From: Unio delphinus
Taxonomy: Eukaryota > Mollusca > Bivalvia > Unionida > Unionidae
Assembly: GCA_029339505.1 (NCBI GenBank)
Contig: JAQISU010000164.1
Span: forward strand, 868,001-932,000
Reading direction: 5' to 3'
DNA length: 64,000 nucleotides
Shown piece by piece: positions 47,901 to 59,575 of this stretch (positions within the stretch are counted from its first letter, which is position 1; each line of letters begins with the position of its first letter). The position numbers and the translations under genes are program-made. Below the pieces are notes generated by a model. That model did no database searches, was not told where the DNA came from, and was given only the letters and a program-made list of their open reading frames with translations.

Positions 47901-50900
47901 AGTTAAATTTGAACAATGGTCCTACATTATCAAGACAGGGAGAGCACACAACTTGAATGGACCAATAAAAAGCAATTTCCCTCTGCCAGTCTGTGTTTGC
48001 ACAAATACCTCTCACTCAAATTAACCAATAATTCCCTCTAGTATGTAGTCATCCTTTTTATGTTAGCGTACAAAGTATCCTTTTTAAATCAAATGCCTCC
48101 ACCATTATAAGATGATGCACAATGCACTGCTATTACATGTTATTGGTTAGTTGGCATTACACACTAAGGGAGACAACTCATGAAATCAAACAGATGTCTA
48201 TAGGACAAAGCACTAAATTATCAGTTCAATCCATCATAATGTAGATAGGGTTATCATATCAGAACCATTGCTAGTTTAGATGCAGAACAGGAAGCTCATT
48301 ACCTGTCATGGCCACTTGTGTGGGCAGAATACTGTTAGCCTATTAGTGTCATGAGTCTGGGGAGGGTCCTGGTTGGCTGTGAGAGCCACTTGTTAGGGCA
48401 AGGTGCTGTATGTCTAGCTGGGTCACTAGTCAAGAAATGTGCTGGTTGCCTGTCAGGGCCACTTTGTCAAAACTTGGTGCTGGTTGTTAGTTAGAGCAGT
48501 GTATTATTATCTACTGGCACTACTAGTCGGAGCAGAGTGCTAATTGCTCAAAGGGCCACTTGTCAGAGCAAGGTGATGCAAAGATGCCAACCCCCGAGTG
48601 CAAAAATACTGATTACTTGTGACAAAAATACTGATTTTCAGGAACAAATACTGATTTTTAAATTTCAATACATATGTATCTATTTACAACATATACAACC
48701 ATCAGTAAAGTTAGACAGTGCCTTACATAATTAATTAATGTCAAAGATGCACATGTTGCACATTTGTACCTTCTGGAGTTGCACGTGTTCCATATGGGTG
48801 CTCATTCAAAAGGTGCAAGAGTGCAACACACTCAAACACAAGCTATTTATAGGAGCCCTTTCCACACCTTATTCTTTTTTTTAATCATTGATTCCAATGT
48901 ACCAATTTTCATTTATTATCTCAATTCTGTAATTTTCTTATTGAAATGTTTTCGTTCAAGCATAAGAATTATCTTTTGCGATTTTAATGTCTGAAAAACT
49001 TGTGCAAAATAAATCGCCAACAACATTAGTAACTGAAAAAGGAAGGTTTATTTCAAAAAGAAATTTAAAGATCATATTTCAATCGATGTGCATTAAGGTT
49101 CTCTCTGTCATTTATCTAAGTCGTAAGTTCAGACTGAGTTGTGTGTGATGAAGCAGGAAGCTGATGTTTATTAGCTTTTTCGTGCTCTTGCATACACCCA
49201 TATTCAGGTCCAAAATACGGGACAAATACGGAAAAAACGGGACAGTTGGCAGCTATGGGTGCTGTTGCCTGTCAAGGCTACTAGTATGGGCAGGATGCTT
49301 GCTGTCTGTCATAAGACCTTGCCAAGGCAGGGTAATTATCGCTCAATAGTGAATTTAAGCACAAAAAGTCTATCAAAAGGGAAAACTGATGGACTTGACA
49401 GTCACATTCATGGTAATATTTGTGTTGCAAGTGAAAAATTGTGTAAATGATGACAAATCTGATGCCCAAAATACAGTATTAATACTATATTAAGCTTTTT
49501 GAGATTTATGATGAGGCAGCTGCCAAAATGGCACAGTATAACTAGCCATGTAGTACCCACACACAATAGGTTTCGGACCACACTAAACTATGATAATGAA
49601 GATAATATTTAACTTCTAATATTTGAAATAAATGCTGATTTTTACCCTGCCATTTGCAGACATGATTAAGCAAAAAGTATTGGTTTAAATAAAGGCATGG
49701 AAACTTTTTTAATTTAAAAATCAAATCAAATAAATATCTAAGAAACATCACACAATTTTTATTATGAACTAAACTATTATGAGAGCAATTAATACACAAT
49801 TAGTCAATTAAAAGCAATTATTAAACAAAATTTATTTAAAGCATAGCAATTTCAACAGTGTCACAAAACATTAGGACAAAAATATGACCATATATTGAGT
49901 CATATTAATCTAAAGGAACACGATCTGTGTCTGAACATTGACTACTGATGTAACAAATATAAATCATAACATTTTTATTCTGCAACTATTGTGCATACCA
50001 CCATGATAACAAAATGCATGAAAAATAATAATATAATAACTAAGTCAGGACAGCAATTTTAAATGCACTGTGTTTCACAAGTTGATGAATTCATTGAAAT
50101 TGTAGCCTTATGTTTAAAACCAATGCTGAGTCCTAACAGAACCTAGGAGACAAGGTTGAAAAGCATGTAACTTTTACTTCCGTGTACAGCTTACAAATTG
50201 TGATTCCACCTCAGTTAATTGCAAACTAAATTTCTAAAACTACATTGAGCAATAAGGTGGATGATCAGCTGTAAATATGTTCACACTGATGAGCACAACT
50301 TCACCCAGTATCATTTAAGTAATAATTAACATTATCATAGATTATTTGAATGAATCCTCTTATTATTTCATTAAAAACCAATTAAAAACTAGTTACCTGT
50401 AATAACAGGTAACAATTAAAAACTAGTTACCTGTAATAACAGGTAACAATTAAAAACTAGTTACCTGTAACAACAGTGAGATGATAATGAACAAGGGGAA
50501 AAATCCTTGTGTATACACTATACAATTGGGCTTTAGATGATGGGTGTGACATATAAAAAACTTAATCTATTTAATCTGATATGGTATTTAAGATATTACC
50601 CTTTAAATCTTTTTTCTGGTAAAGAAAAAGTTACATATTTCTGATTAAAAAATTCTGCATTGTAAAATAAAAGCATCTGATTAAATTAAAACCAAGTAAC
50701 ACAAAACCAAATGTATTTAATTTATGTGTTCTCAGATCCAAAAACTAATGAATCCCAAAAATATTTGCTCATTCTTGCAGGAATAGTATTTTAAAACTGT
50801 CTAGTCATTACCTAGTGCCTCACACTCAGCAATACAGCATTTGGTTGTGCAGAGTCGAACCTCTCCATCAAGATATTTGGGTAGCTGCTCACTAATGTTG

Positions 50901-51028
50901 ATTTTAAATGTCAGTGCTGCCTTACAAAATGTTCCATCAAGTAGAACTCTATAGGGCGGTTGAAAACCAAAGTTGTTCTTGTAGAAAGTCAAACAACGTC
51001 GAAGATGCTTCTGTCTTTTTATCTTCAT
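44905..51028 (-). CDS. UTP23: rRNA-processing protein UTP23 homolog (complete, 3 exons)
   Basis: Nucleolar protein of the small-subunit processome, needed for early 18S rRNA cleavages. Coding exons: 51028-50812, 47353-47214 and 45258-44905, giving 236 aa plus a TAG stop (human about 249 aa). The start is the ATG opening MKIKRQKHLRR. A GTG three codons upstream is in frame, but the ATG matches the family start. Visible features: PIN-fold entry LLDGTFCKAAL (D31); LCTTKC near residue 60; a Cys/His zinc-binding segment around residues 91-102 (C91, H92/H93, C102); GTQDPEL across the exon 2/3 junction (117-122); GGIPLLF; then a lysine-rich C-terminal tail with the family motif GPNPLSCKKKK (about 198-208), probably nucleolar targeting and RNA binding. 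In this family most PIN catalytic acids are lost, so a structural role is expected. Exon 1 ends in phase 1 and joins CTA-G|GA. Intron 1 holds a minisatellite and a hAT-like element. Confidence 0.96.
48270..49340. repeat. Degenerate minisatellite in UTP23 intron 1, interrupted by a hAT-like element
   Basis: Loose units of about 45-60 bp built from GGCCACTTGTCAGGGCAAGG and TGCTGGTTGCCTGTCA, at 48270-48580. The same theme resumes at 49258-49340 (GCTGTTGCCTGTCAAGGC). The break between coincides with the element at 48582-49254. Confidence 0.7.
48582..49254. mobile_element. hAT-like non-autonomous element
   Basis: The termini are AGATGCCAAC and inverted AGCTGCCAAC (9 of 10). Inside the left end are repeats of AAATACTGATT; inside the right end are ACGGGACA/AAATACGG motifs. 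It splits the minisatellite, which supports an insertion. No clean 8-bp duplication. Confidence 0.65.
50382..50475. repeat. 34-bp tandem repeat with internal palindrome, about 2.7 copies
   Basis: Unit AATTAAAAACTAGTTACCTG followed by TAATAACAGGTAAC. Each unit contains the inverted pair GTTACCTG/CAGGTAAC. Confidence 0.93.
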
Positions 51029-51989
51029 CTTGTCCACAAAATATGACTACATGTGGTGCCACTTTTTTTACACTGAAGAAAAATGGGAGAAAATTTCAAG
51101 AAATGAAGATGTAAATGACTTACTATGGTAAAGCAAATCAAATTGTTATGAGATTTTTGTACTCATTAATACCTTCGTTAATGAGCAGGTGTAGCTGGGA
51201 GTAACAAAGAATAGCATGAATACCATCTACCTTAGCAAACTTGGTCTCAATTTCACCAAAGAATACAACTTAAACTTATATCTAGAATCCAGTTTAATGA
51301 TTGGCTAAAATTTCAGTAAGACTTCAAAGTAAAGTGTCTTAATTGTCTAGACTTAAAATTAAAGAAATTTTGTTACTTAAATTAGTCTTCATAAAAATGT
51401 GTGTTTACAGTTTACTACTTCTGGCTTTTCACAATTTACTACAGTGAAGCCATGTAAAAACATGAAAATTTCAGAAGACTCCTTGTCTTCATAGGAATAT
51501 GCTGTAAGTGGACAAATCTCTACATACAGATTGAGCCAGTTACTATATAATGCCAACACCTTCAGCATTTTTTACACCACCCACTTCCCCAGTTTTATCT
51601 ATTACATATGATATATTGATCAACCTTGCTACTGAAACATATCAACCTTATTTAATTAGTTAATTAAATTTTCCTGTTTTACTGAGTATCATAATCTTGC
51701 AGTACTGTCAAGAAGTATTTCTGTTTTAAAGATATCTTTAGAGCTATCTTTCTGTCATTTAAGGCAGTAATTTCATTGAAAGATATATGATTTTAATAAA
51801 TATGAAAGTCTGTGAACAATGATTACTTTTCTAGAATGGATCAATAAAAGATTTCATGAAGGTCTATTTTTCATTTACCATTAACCCACAATTTCAGTGT
51901 AATGCCTCTAAGTGTCACACTGAATGCTGCTTGGATGAATAAAATCATTCTGTTGATTATGGTTTCTGATTAAGTAACCCTTGTAAAGT

Positions 51990-52930
51990 CAATACAAATC
52001 AAGAGTCCATTGTGGGAATTGACATTCTATCGTCCAAAAAAGAATTTCCAGGAAATCAAGTTAAGACAATTTCTTCTTTTAACTACATTGTGTTGATACC
52101 AATTTTGATATTCTTCAGCTATAAGATTTTCAAATCAGCTGCTACGATGGCTGTATCAGATGTGACACCATTGTTATTTGGTCAAGCTAGACATCATCAT
52201 CCCATGCCATCTGTTCAGAACCATAATAAAATTTTAAGATGATTATCATAGCCATATTTCATAGAAGATTAGAACTATTGGCATTTAGGACCAAATAGGA
52301 ATCATACAAATTCCATTGATGAAAATTATATCTGAATATGGCTATCAATTCCAAATTGGCTACCATATTGGATATTGGATCATCATTTTCATTCAAAAAC
52401 ATCTAAACACATTGTCTTCTGATGAAAACTCCATTTTGACATGACATGCTTTCATTGTCTATTGTGGAAAAGTAATGATAAGATTTTCAAGATGGCTACT
52501 GTGGTGGCCATTTGATTTAGGTTTACATCAGTCTAGAACTAATTAGCGATCATCAGTCTTTTAGTTAAAACATCACCTTGATATGATGTTCCAATTTTCT
52601 AGATGGTCCCTGCACAAGCGGAACCACTTTCAGCTAAGAACTGGTCCTTATAAGAAATCTTCTGGTGCATACCCCATGTTGATATGACTTTAACTGGTCT
52701 TTAATTGAAAACACCCTTTTGTTATGGCCATACATTCAGTGGGATAATGAGAGTTTTAAGATGGTCACTTTGGTGGCCATATTGGATTTGTGGCAAGCAC
52801 CATTTTCATTTAGAACCAACTTCACCTTGAGATAAATTTGTGTGCAACATTTCATGGTAATTCTACAAAAATAGTTGATTAGGAGTAGTGATAACAAACT
52901 TGTGTTGAAGGATATTTTGGAAAATAAACA
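51990..52930. repeat. Degenerate interspersed repeat with a recurring GGTGGCCATATTGGATTT motif
   Basis: Variants of AAGATGGCTACTGTGGTGGC ... ATTGGATTT occur near 52140, 52345, 52480 and 52755, with looser similarity between. Looks like several old copies of a unit of 200-300 bp; class unknown. Confidence 0.5.
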
Positions 52931-53662
52931 ATGGACAACAGGTCAGCTCAACTTAACTTAAAATTTTTAATATTTATGTAAAAACTAAACAAACAAAACT
53001 AGAGCTGTACCGATTAATCGCCCTTACTCATTATCGGGCCGATTATTAGAACAATCGGTATAATCGGTATCGGCAGAAATAATCGGTGCCGATGCAAATA
53101 AATTTCCAAAATATAATTTCAATTATAACATTCATCTTGACATGGCTTGAATTTTAAAACAGAATTAAATAGTGGAAACTAAGTAATAAACATTTGATTT
53201 GGGGATTAATTGAAAGACAATATATTCTTTAAAGTAACTACTGTTTTAAACCACTTGCTGTAAACTACCGCTGACTTTTGCTGAGAACTCCCAATTATTA
53301 CATTATGTCCTTGATTTTCATTTTCTTCTTAACAAGAAAAGTTCTACATGTTCTGTTGCATCACCTGTGAATTATTGTTGTGACGAAATAATTACTTTTC
53401 TATAAAGAATTCGCATCTTCACTAAATAGAATGTTAAGTTTAAACATTATTCACGTAATTTAATGATTTTTTTACCTATGCAACAATACAAAAATAAAAT
53501 ATAAACCAGAACAAAAACATAAGCCATAACAATAAAATCATCCACAATTAATTTAAATCCCACGAATGATCACTACGAATGCTTAACTCCAATGCTACAG
53601 CGCCATTCCCATGAAAGAAACTTAACACGAGTTAACATTTGGCATTTTTTGACCGTATATAC

Positions 53663-54366
53663 TAGTGTTGTTCCGATTATCGATTATAATCGATCATCAG
53701 TTGGTTGAGCAGATAATCGATTGTGAACTCCATAATCGATTGTGTGTAAAGGGAGACTACTTTTCAGGTGTATGCAAAGCACAAAGGTTAGTAAAACTCC
53801 CAGCCACTAAAGTTGACCTGAAATTTATTAATTCCCTTCACACATACAAATATGAAACCTTATGATTCATAATTAGGAACATATAGTCATTATTACATGG
53901 TCAAGTTGTTAAATTGTTGAGTAAAATTTAAACACATTTTGTTGATTTGTTTCAGTTAAATTGCAGCATCTTTTGTTGTATTTATAAACCATGACAAACA
54001 AGAAAATCATGTCCTTTTATACTTTATATTATAGACACATCACATATGAACAAAAGAATTTTGGATGATTGTAGCAGTATTTCAGGTACATTTGCCTGAT
54101 CAGACATAAAAAGTTCCATTCATTTAACAAAGTTGTAGAACAAATATAACACACAATGTAATATTATTGTCAGGTTAAGGTATACATGTCATTAATTTAA
54201 AAGAGATTACTCCTGTACATTTATAAACATATTGAACTCTTGATCTAAAATGTAACTGTTTAACAAAAATTAAAATTTGTTCTTAGTAAACGATTATAAT
54301 TGATGATCAGTTGGTTAAGGGGAACCAATTATAGAATTATGAATTTCTGACCAATTCCCATCAATA
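53663..54366. mobile_element. hAT non-autonomous element, copy 2 of the 0.7-kb family
   Basis: 704 bp with perfect GTATATAC duplications (53655-53662 and 54367-54374). Similar end to end to 24013-24715; shared blocks include CGATTATAATCGATCATCAG, GGTCAAGTTGTTAAATTGTT and AACATATTGAACTCTTGATC. Inserted in the hAT at 53000-55561. Confidence 0.95.
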
Positions 54367-54413
54367 GTATATACCAATGTTAATTACCATCGTTAAATGT
54401 TGTTGTTGTAGCT

Positions 54414-54495
54414 ATTGTTGTAGAGTTTAATGCCATTTTTCAGCACACGATAGGTTATACATGGCGGCCAGTATTATTGGTGGAGGGAACGTAAA
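54414..54495 (-). repeat. Family A SINE 3' fragment
   Basis: The plus strand reads TAATGCCATTTTTCAGCACA, then CGATAGGTTATACATGGCGG and AGTATTATTGGTGGAGG, the 3' third of the family on the minus strand. The head is missing. Confidence 0.75.
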
Positions 54496-56154
54496 AATGA
54501 ATCTTGTCCCCGTGCTCCGAACACACTAGCTACGCCTCTGCATCAATGTACTGGTATAGTTCGCGTTCAAAATTCCTCTTGTCACAAGCCAGTTTCAGGC
54601 ATTTTAATGATTAACTGGCCTGTACTGCTATCGCAAAACTATAGAGAAACTCACCGACTATTATCAAAGGAGATGCCGAAACATCAAGCTTTCCATTGTG
54701 TGAAAAGTTATGATGTTTGTTCAGCCAAAAGACTAAACTAAAATTGATTGATCTTGATCTTAGTCGATCTATATGAGAATTTTAGCTTTTATTATTACCC
54801 CTCTTCGTGAGCATGTAAATTATGATGGTTATGTGCCTTTTACAATCAAACATGCATACCTTTTTAAACATATTGCCTCAATTTGTAGGACCGCTTTTAT
54901 CATTGAAAATGAGTAACGCGTGAGAGGTGATTCATTGTAAATGAAACAGCTATTAGGAATATCTGAAATGTTATCTAGAAGAATGCAATTTGGTCGAAAC
55001 AACGAATAAAGCAAAGTCTGCATTCAATATGTTTGGGAATAAATATGGATTTAAGTGACACTATGCACTCTTTGCACTGTGTAAGTACTGTACATTATAT
55101 AGTACATGGTCTTCCCAGCCCACGAATTATGAAGTCTGTATTTACCATTATTTAATTTCGAGTTGAAAAAAAATCAGAAAATATGCACATGCAAAATAAT
55201 ATCAAAGTCAATCATAGTATTTTATAACAGTTTAATAATTGTCGGGTCACCGAAAGTTACTTTTTTAATATACCTATATCTGAAGACACGGAAAAAATTA
55301 TTGTTTCATGTTCCAAGATTTATAGCCATTACAGTAGTCAACAAAAAGACCTAAAAACGGTAAAGTTTAGTCATTGGCCCACGGATAAGCCGACCCACCC
55401 CCTTTTCCAGGCCTTTATTTTTTCCTAACTTATTAAGCTTATACACAAGTAATATACTGTGATAATGAAATAATCGGTCACATAATCGGTATCGGCAATT
55501 TAATAATCGGCCATAGGCAGGATCGGCATAATCGGCAAAAAGTGACATCCGTACAGCTCTAAACAAAACAGATGGCACTGATTGTGCCCTGTTTGTCACC
55601 TGTCAACTGGTAACCTTTTCTTTGGCAAGAAGGCAAGGATACTGGATTTCAATTTTGTCATGTGACAATGTTTTTGTGAATAAAAAGCAATAAAAAAAAT
55701 CAGTATTAACTCTCACACCCTATTTTTCCAAACCAATACCAGAACCACAAAATGGGGTGGGGATGGGACCTGAAATCATTGCCCTACATATCACTTGCTA
55801 CTATCATTATGGTAGAAAATGAAATGAAACTGATGTCATCCTACAATGTTGCCATTGACAAAAACTCTTTCTAATGCATTAGTTACTGAAATAAAACACT
55901 GAAATTATATGATATTCATATTAATCAACAAAAGGAAGCTTTAATACATAAATTTTTTAACAAAATAGAATAGACAGAAAATGGAAAAACAATGCATCCA
56001 TAAACACCTTAGATTTATTTGGAATGTATGGGATCTATGCCTTTAACAGCATGTCCATAAAAGATGTAAAGGCATAGTCACACCATCCGCCTCATACATT
56101 AATTAAAAGGATGAAAATTCTGCAAAGAAAACGCTACTAAAAATAAGCATCTGG

Positions 56155-56431
56155 CATGGAAGCTGGAGGTCATGGGCTTGACGAGTCATAACAAAGACTT
56201 ATAAAAATGGTACTAGCAGCTGCCTTGCATGGCGCTCAGGTTAGTGCTAGGCCTGGTCAACCTGGTACAGAATAATGTGACTGGTGGGAAATGATGCTAC
56301 ATGTGTATAGCATGATGCGCATGTGCTAGACATCACTATAAACTCTCACACTGCAGACATCGTAGCAATATGACAGAAATTATTTTAAACCAATGTTAAA
56401 AATCCAAATCACACACACACACACACACACA
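56155..56431 (+). repeat. Family B SINE, 5'-eroded, with (AC)n tail
   Basis: The plus strand has a decayed B-box region (GGTCATGGGCTTGAC), GAGTCATAACAAAGACTTAT, the GGTTAGTGCTAGG core, ATAATGTGACTGG, and GTAGCAATATGACAGAAATT. It ends directly in (AC)n at 56410-56431. Confidence 0.8.
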
Positions 56432-56454
56432 AACCGAGTTATATTTTGTATCCT

Positions 56455-56635
56455 TTAAATACTAACTTGATTTTCTGCTGATTGCAAAAGCTATAGGAAA
56501 GCTAATTTTAATTTTAAATACTAAATTGATTTTCTGCTGATTGCAAAAGCTATAGGAAAGCTAATTTTAATTTTAAATACTAAATTGATTTTCTGCTGAT
56601 TGCAAAAGCTATAGGAAAGCTAATTTTAATTTTAA
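56455..56635. repeat. 59-bp tandem repeat, three copies
   Basis: Each unit contains TTGATTTTCTGCTGATTGCA and AAAGCTATAGGAAAGCTAAT, in exact 59-bp register. Nearly identical. Confidence 0.97.
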
Positions 56636-58054
56636 AGGATATATACAAGGTTTAGCCAGGAGCATAAAATTTATCCTCTGAAATATAGAATTTATTTTAC
56701 CTGTTCCATTAGTTTATAACCCCTTACCAACTTTAGTGAAAAAATGCATCAAAAAAAAAAAAAAAGGAACTTTTATACAGTCACGTGTTTAAAGAGAAGT
56801 AACTCAAATTTACATTATTATTCACAGCTTATCAAAGATGGTGAACAAAACCACAGCTGTTGTCCAAAAACATAGACTCACCCATGCAAATATGTTACAT
56901 TTGGACTTAAACACAAGTAATGCAATAAATCTGACCCCAAATCTGTGTTGACTGTGATGTATGATTTATGGGGATGATGTCACTTGTTCATTGAAATGTG
57001 CAAATTTGCTGCATGCAAATCTTTTTGGAACGCCACTTGTATTCAATTTTAGACACTTACCAGAATATAGTAGCAGCCGTATCTAGCACTAAATTCAAGA
57101 TAGCTAAAGGACAATGGGTTGTGCTATTCCTAGTGGATTTACAAGACACAAATCCAATAAACTGAAAGTAATTAAGTAACTTCGTATATATCTTATGTAT
57201 TGTATGTCACATCTTATATTTCTGGTTGTACATAATACTTGTTTTTCCCTTAAACATATGTTCCTCTATTCATGAAAATGAAAGTAGTAAGTGGCTGTCA
57301 AGTCAGGTTCAATGTGGTCAGATTTTGTATTATGACTAAATTATAACTTTTAAGAAATGCCATATGTACAAGTAAAAAAATAAAATGTACTTAAAAATAA
57401 ATTGTACATTATTCATCCCATTCATAGCTGAACATTCATAAAGGAGATGAAAATCTGCACATAACTTCTTGTTCACACACCTTTACCTTGATTCCCCCTG
57501 CACTAGTAATAGTTCAATCAAACATCAACTTTCTTGACCTAGTCTGATGCCAAACTGCCATTGTAAAAGTCCATAGCGATAGATAATTTTCATCTAAAAA
57601 TTATTATACAGATAACTCAAAAATAAATATTGAATAAACTGTGTTTCTAGAACTATATTACGATTAAATTTTAAAACTAAAATGAAATTTTACATTTAAG
57701 CCAATAAATGCACTTACATGACCCATGTGACTTTTACTATAGTCAGCTTTGTTTTGTTAATATGTATTATCCATTTGACATTTTCATCATTCCCTGATTC
57801 TATTGCATTCCAGCCAGATAAGCGAAATATTCCTGAAATTCTGAGTTCTCATTCCAAAGTTATTTGACTTCGGAACATTAAGCTACATTGCACCGTTATA
57901 TAGCCCATAACACATCAACACCCAAAGCATAAAAATCACTGTCCATATATTACATCGTATAACTAGGTGTATCATAATAACATTTTTTCAATGGACAACA
58001 ATCCTGTTCAAATTTATAAATAGATAAAAGAAAAGGTTTGTGCATTTTTATATG

Positions 58055-58562
58055 CAGGGTTCCTGCAGTCATTATAAAATATAATTTCATGACTATTCCA
58101 AAACTTTTCCAATACCTTTTCACTAGTTTCAAGAATACTTAGGACATAAATTTACGACCTCTAATACTTACCTAACATGTAAATTGAACACAAAAACATG
58201 TTTTACAACTGACCTTTGGCATAATTCATCCTATCAGAAAAGCCATTCTCTTTTGAGTGCCATGATTTTGAATGTTGGTAACATCCATGAATGTAGTCTG
58301 ACTGAAGATTTGGAGAACATACTCGAACAAATCCATTATCAAAGTTAGGTCAACTGCAAAAACTACTGTGTTAGCAAATGACGATACAACTGGATAATAA
58401 TAATAATGAGGACTTTGTATAGCAAAACCTACAAAAAGTTACCAAATTCCACTTTTCCAAAACTTTTAATGACTTATCAAAATTTCACAACTTTTCAAGG
58501 CCTTTTGAAATGCTTTTCTGTAATTTACAAACTTTTCCAGGATTTCCATGACTGCAAGAACC
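58055..58562. mobile_element. hAT-like MITE
   Basis: 508 bp. The left end is CAGGGTTCCTGCAGTCAT and the inverted right end GGTTCTTGCAGTCATGG. The flanks are TTTATATG (58047-58054) and TTTATATC (58563-58570), 7/8. The subterminal sequence is rich in AAAACTTTTCCA-type motifs at both ends. Confidence 0.75.
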
Positions 58563-58681
58563 TTTATATCCTAGATGTGTTTTTTAATTTCTGTAAGGGG
58601 TGGGGGTACAAAACTAACGGAGTGAAGCACTTTTCCGTCTCTTATGCCTACATGCACTTTATTTCGGAGTAAATTAATGTG

Positions 58682-58717
58682 TACACTCACCAATTAACAC
58701 ATCAATTGGTGAGTGTA
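58682..58717. repeat. Perfect 14-bp hairpin
   Basis: TACACTCACCAATT at 58682-58695 pairs with 58704-58717 across an 8-base loop. No T-tract follows. Possibly the centre of an old foldback element. Confidence 0.85.
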
Positions 58718-59309
58718 AACATTAGTTTACCCCTATTCCTACAATGTAAAACATAGCCCTTGTTATATTTGTTTTAATGACACCATAAAACATAAATATC
58801 AGCGTCGAGATCTTACACGTAGGGCTAGTTTACCACGTAATCAAGTGACTGTGCTTATGAAATTAACATATCTAAACACTGATTATCTATTATAAACACC
58901 TACTATATATAAATTTCATTTTAACTTGACAAAATACCATTCAACTCGTGCATTATAAGGGCGCAGCCATGATGAAAACAGGTAGACTGGTTCTCTAATG
59001 TCTCTCAAAAATGTAAATAATAGATGAGGACTATAAAATATTGTAAGCTGCTGTTAGACCATTGAAAATTGTTTTTTACATATGCATTTTAATTTATAGA
59101 AATTGTAGTCTCACCATAAGTATATGCGTAATTATGTTTTCGGTGGTTTTCTTTGAATATAACAAATGAAGGGAGCATAATAAGCAGTGGAACCAGACTA
59201 AAGTCTGAGTCTATATCCCCGTTTGTTTATACCCCCCCCCCTGCCGATTTCAGTAACGAAAAGCGTAAACAAGATAAAAAGTCAATAAATCTTACTCAGT
59301 TCATTCATT

Positions 59310-59575
59310 GAATGAGTCGTAATAAAGACTTAAATGGTACTAATAACAGCTGCCTCACTTGGCGCTCAGCAATAAGAGGTTAGTGTTAGGACTAACCATC
59401 CTGTATCAGGATAATGTGACTGGGTGGGACATCATGCTACATGTCTGCGACAGGATTATGTGACTGGGTGGGACATCATGCTACATGTCTGCAACATGAT
59501 GTCCCAGTGCTAGACATCACTACTAAACTATCACACAGCAGACATCGTAGTTATAATATTTTTTAAAAAAAAAGA
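59310..59575 (+). repeat. Family B SINE lacking its head, with internal 44-bp duplication
   Basis: Begins at GAGTCGTAATAAAGACTTAA. It keeps GAGGTTAGTGTTAGGAC, and GGATAATGTGACTGGGTGGG ... CTACATGTCTGC. That last block occurs twice in tandem (about 59418-59461 and 59462-59505). The 3' end is CAGACATCGTAGTTATAATA plus an A-run. No tRNA-like head. Confidence 0.8.

Larger units (their letters stand above)
53000..55561. mobile_element. hAT element, non-autonomous, carrying a nested hAT
   Basis: 2,562 bp flanked by perfect AACAAAAC (52992-52999 and 55562-55569). The ends are TAGAGCTGTACCGATTAATC and inverted TAGAGCTGTACGGATGTCAC. Multiple AATCGGTATCGG-type motifs sit inside both ends. The interior includes the element at 53663-54366 and a family A SINE fragment at 54414-54495. 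No transposase seen. Confidence 0.93.
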
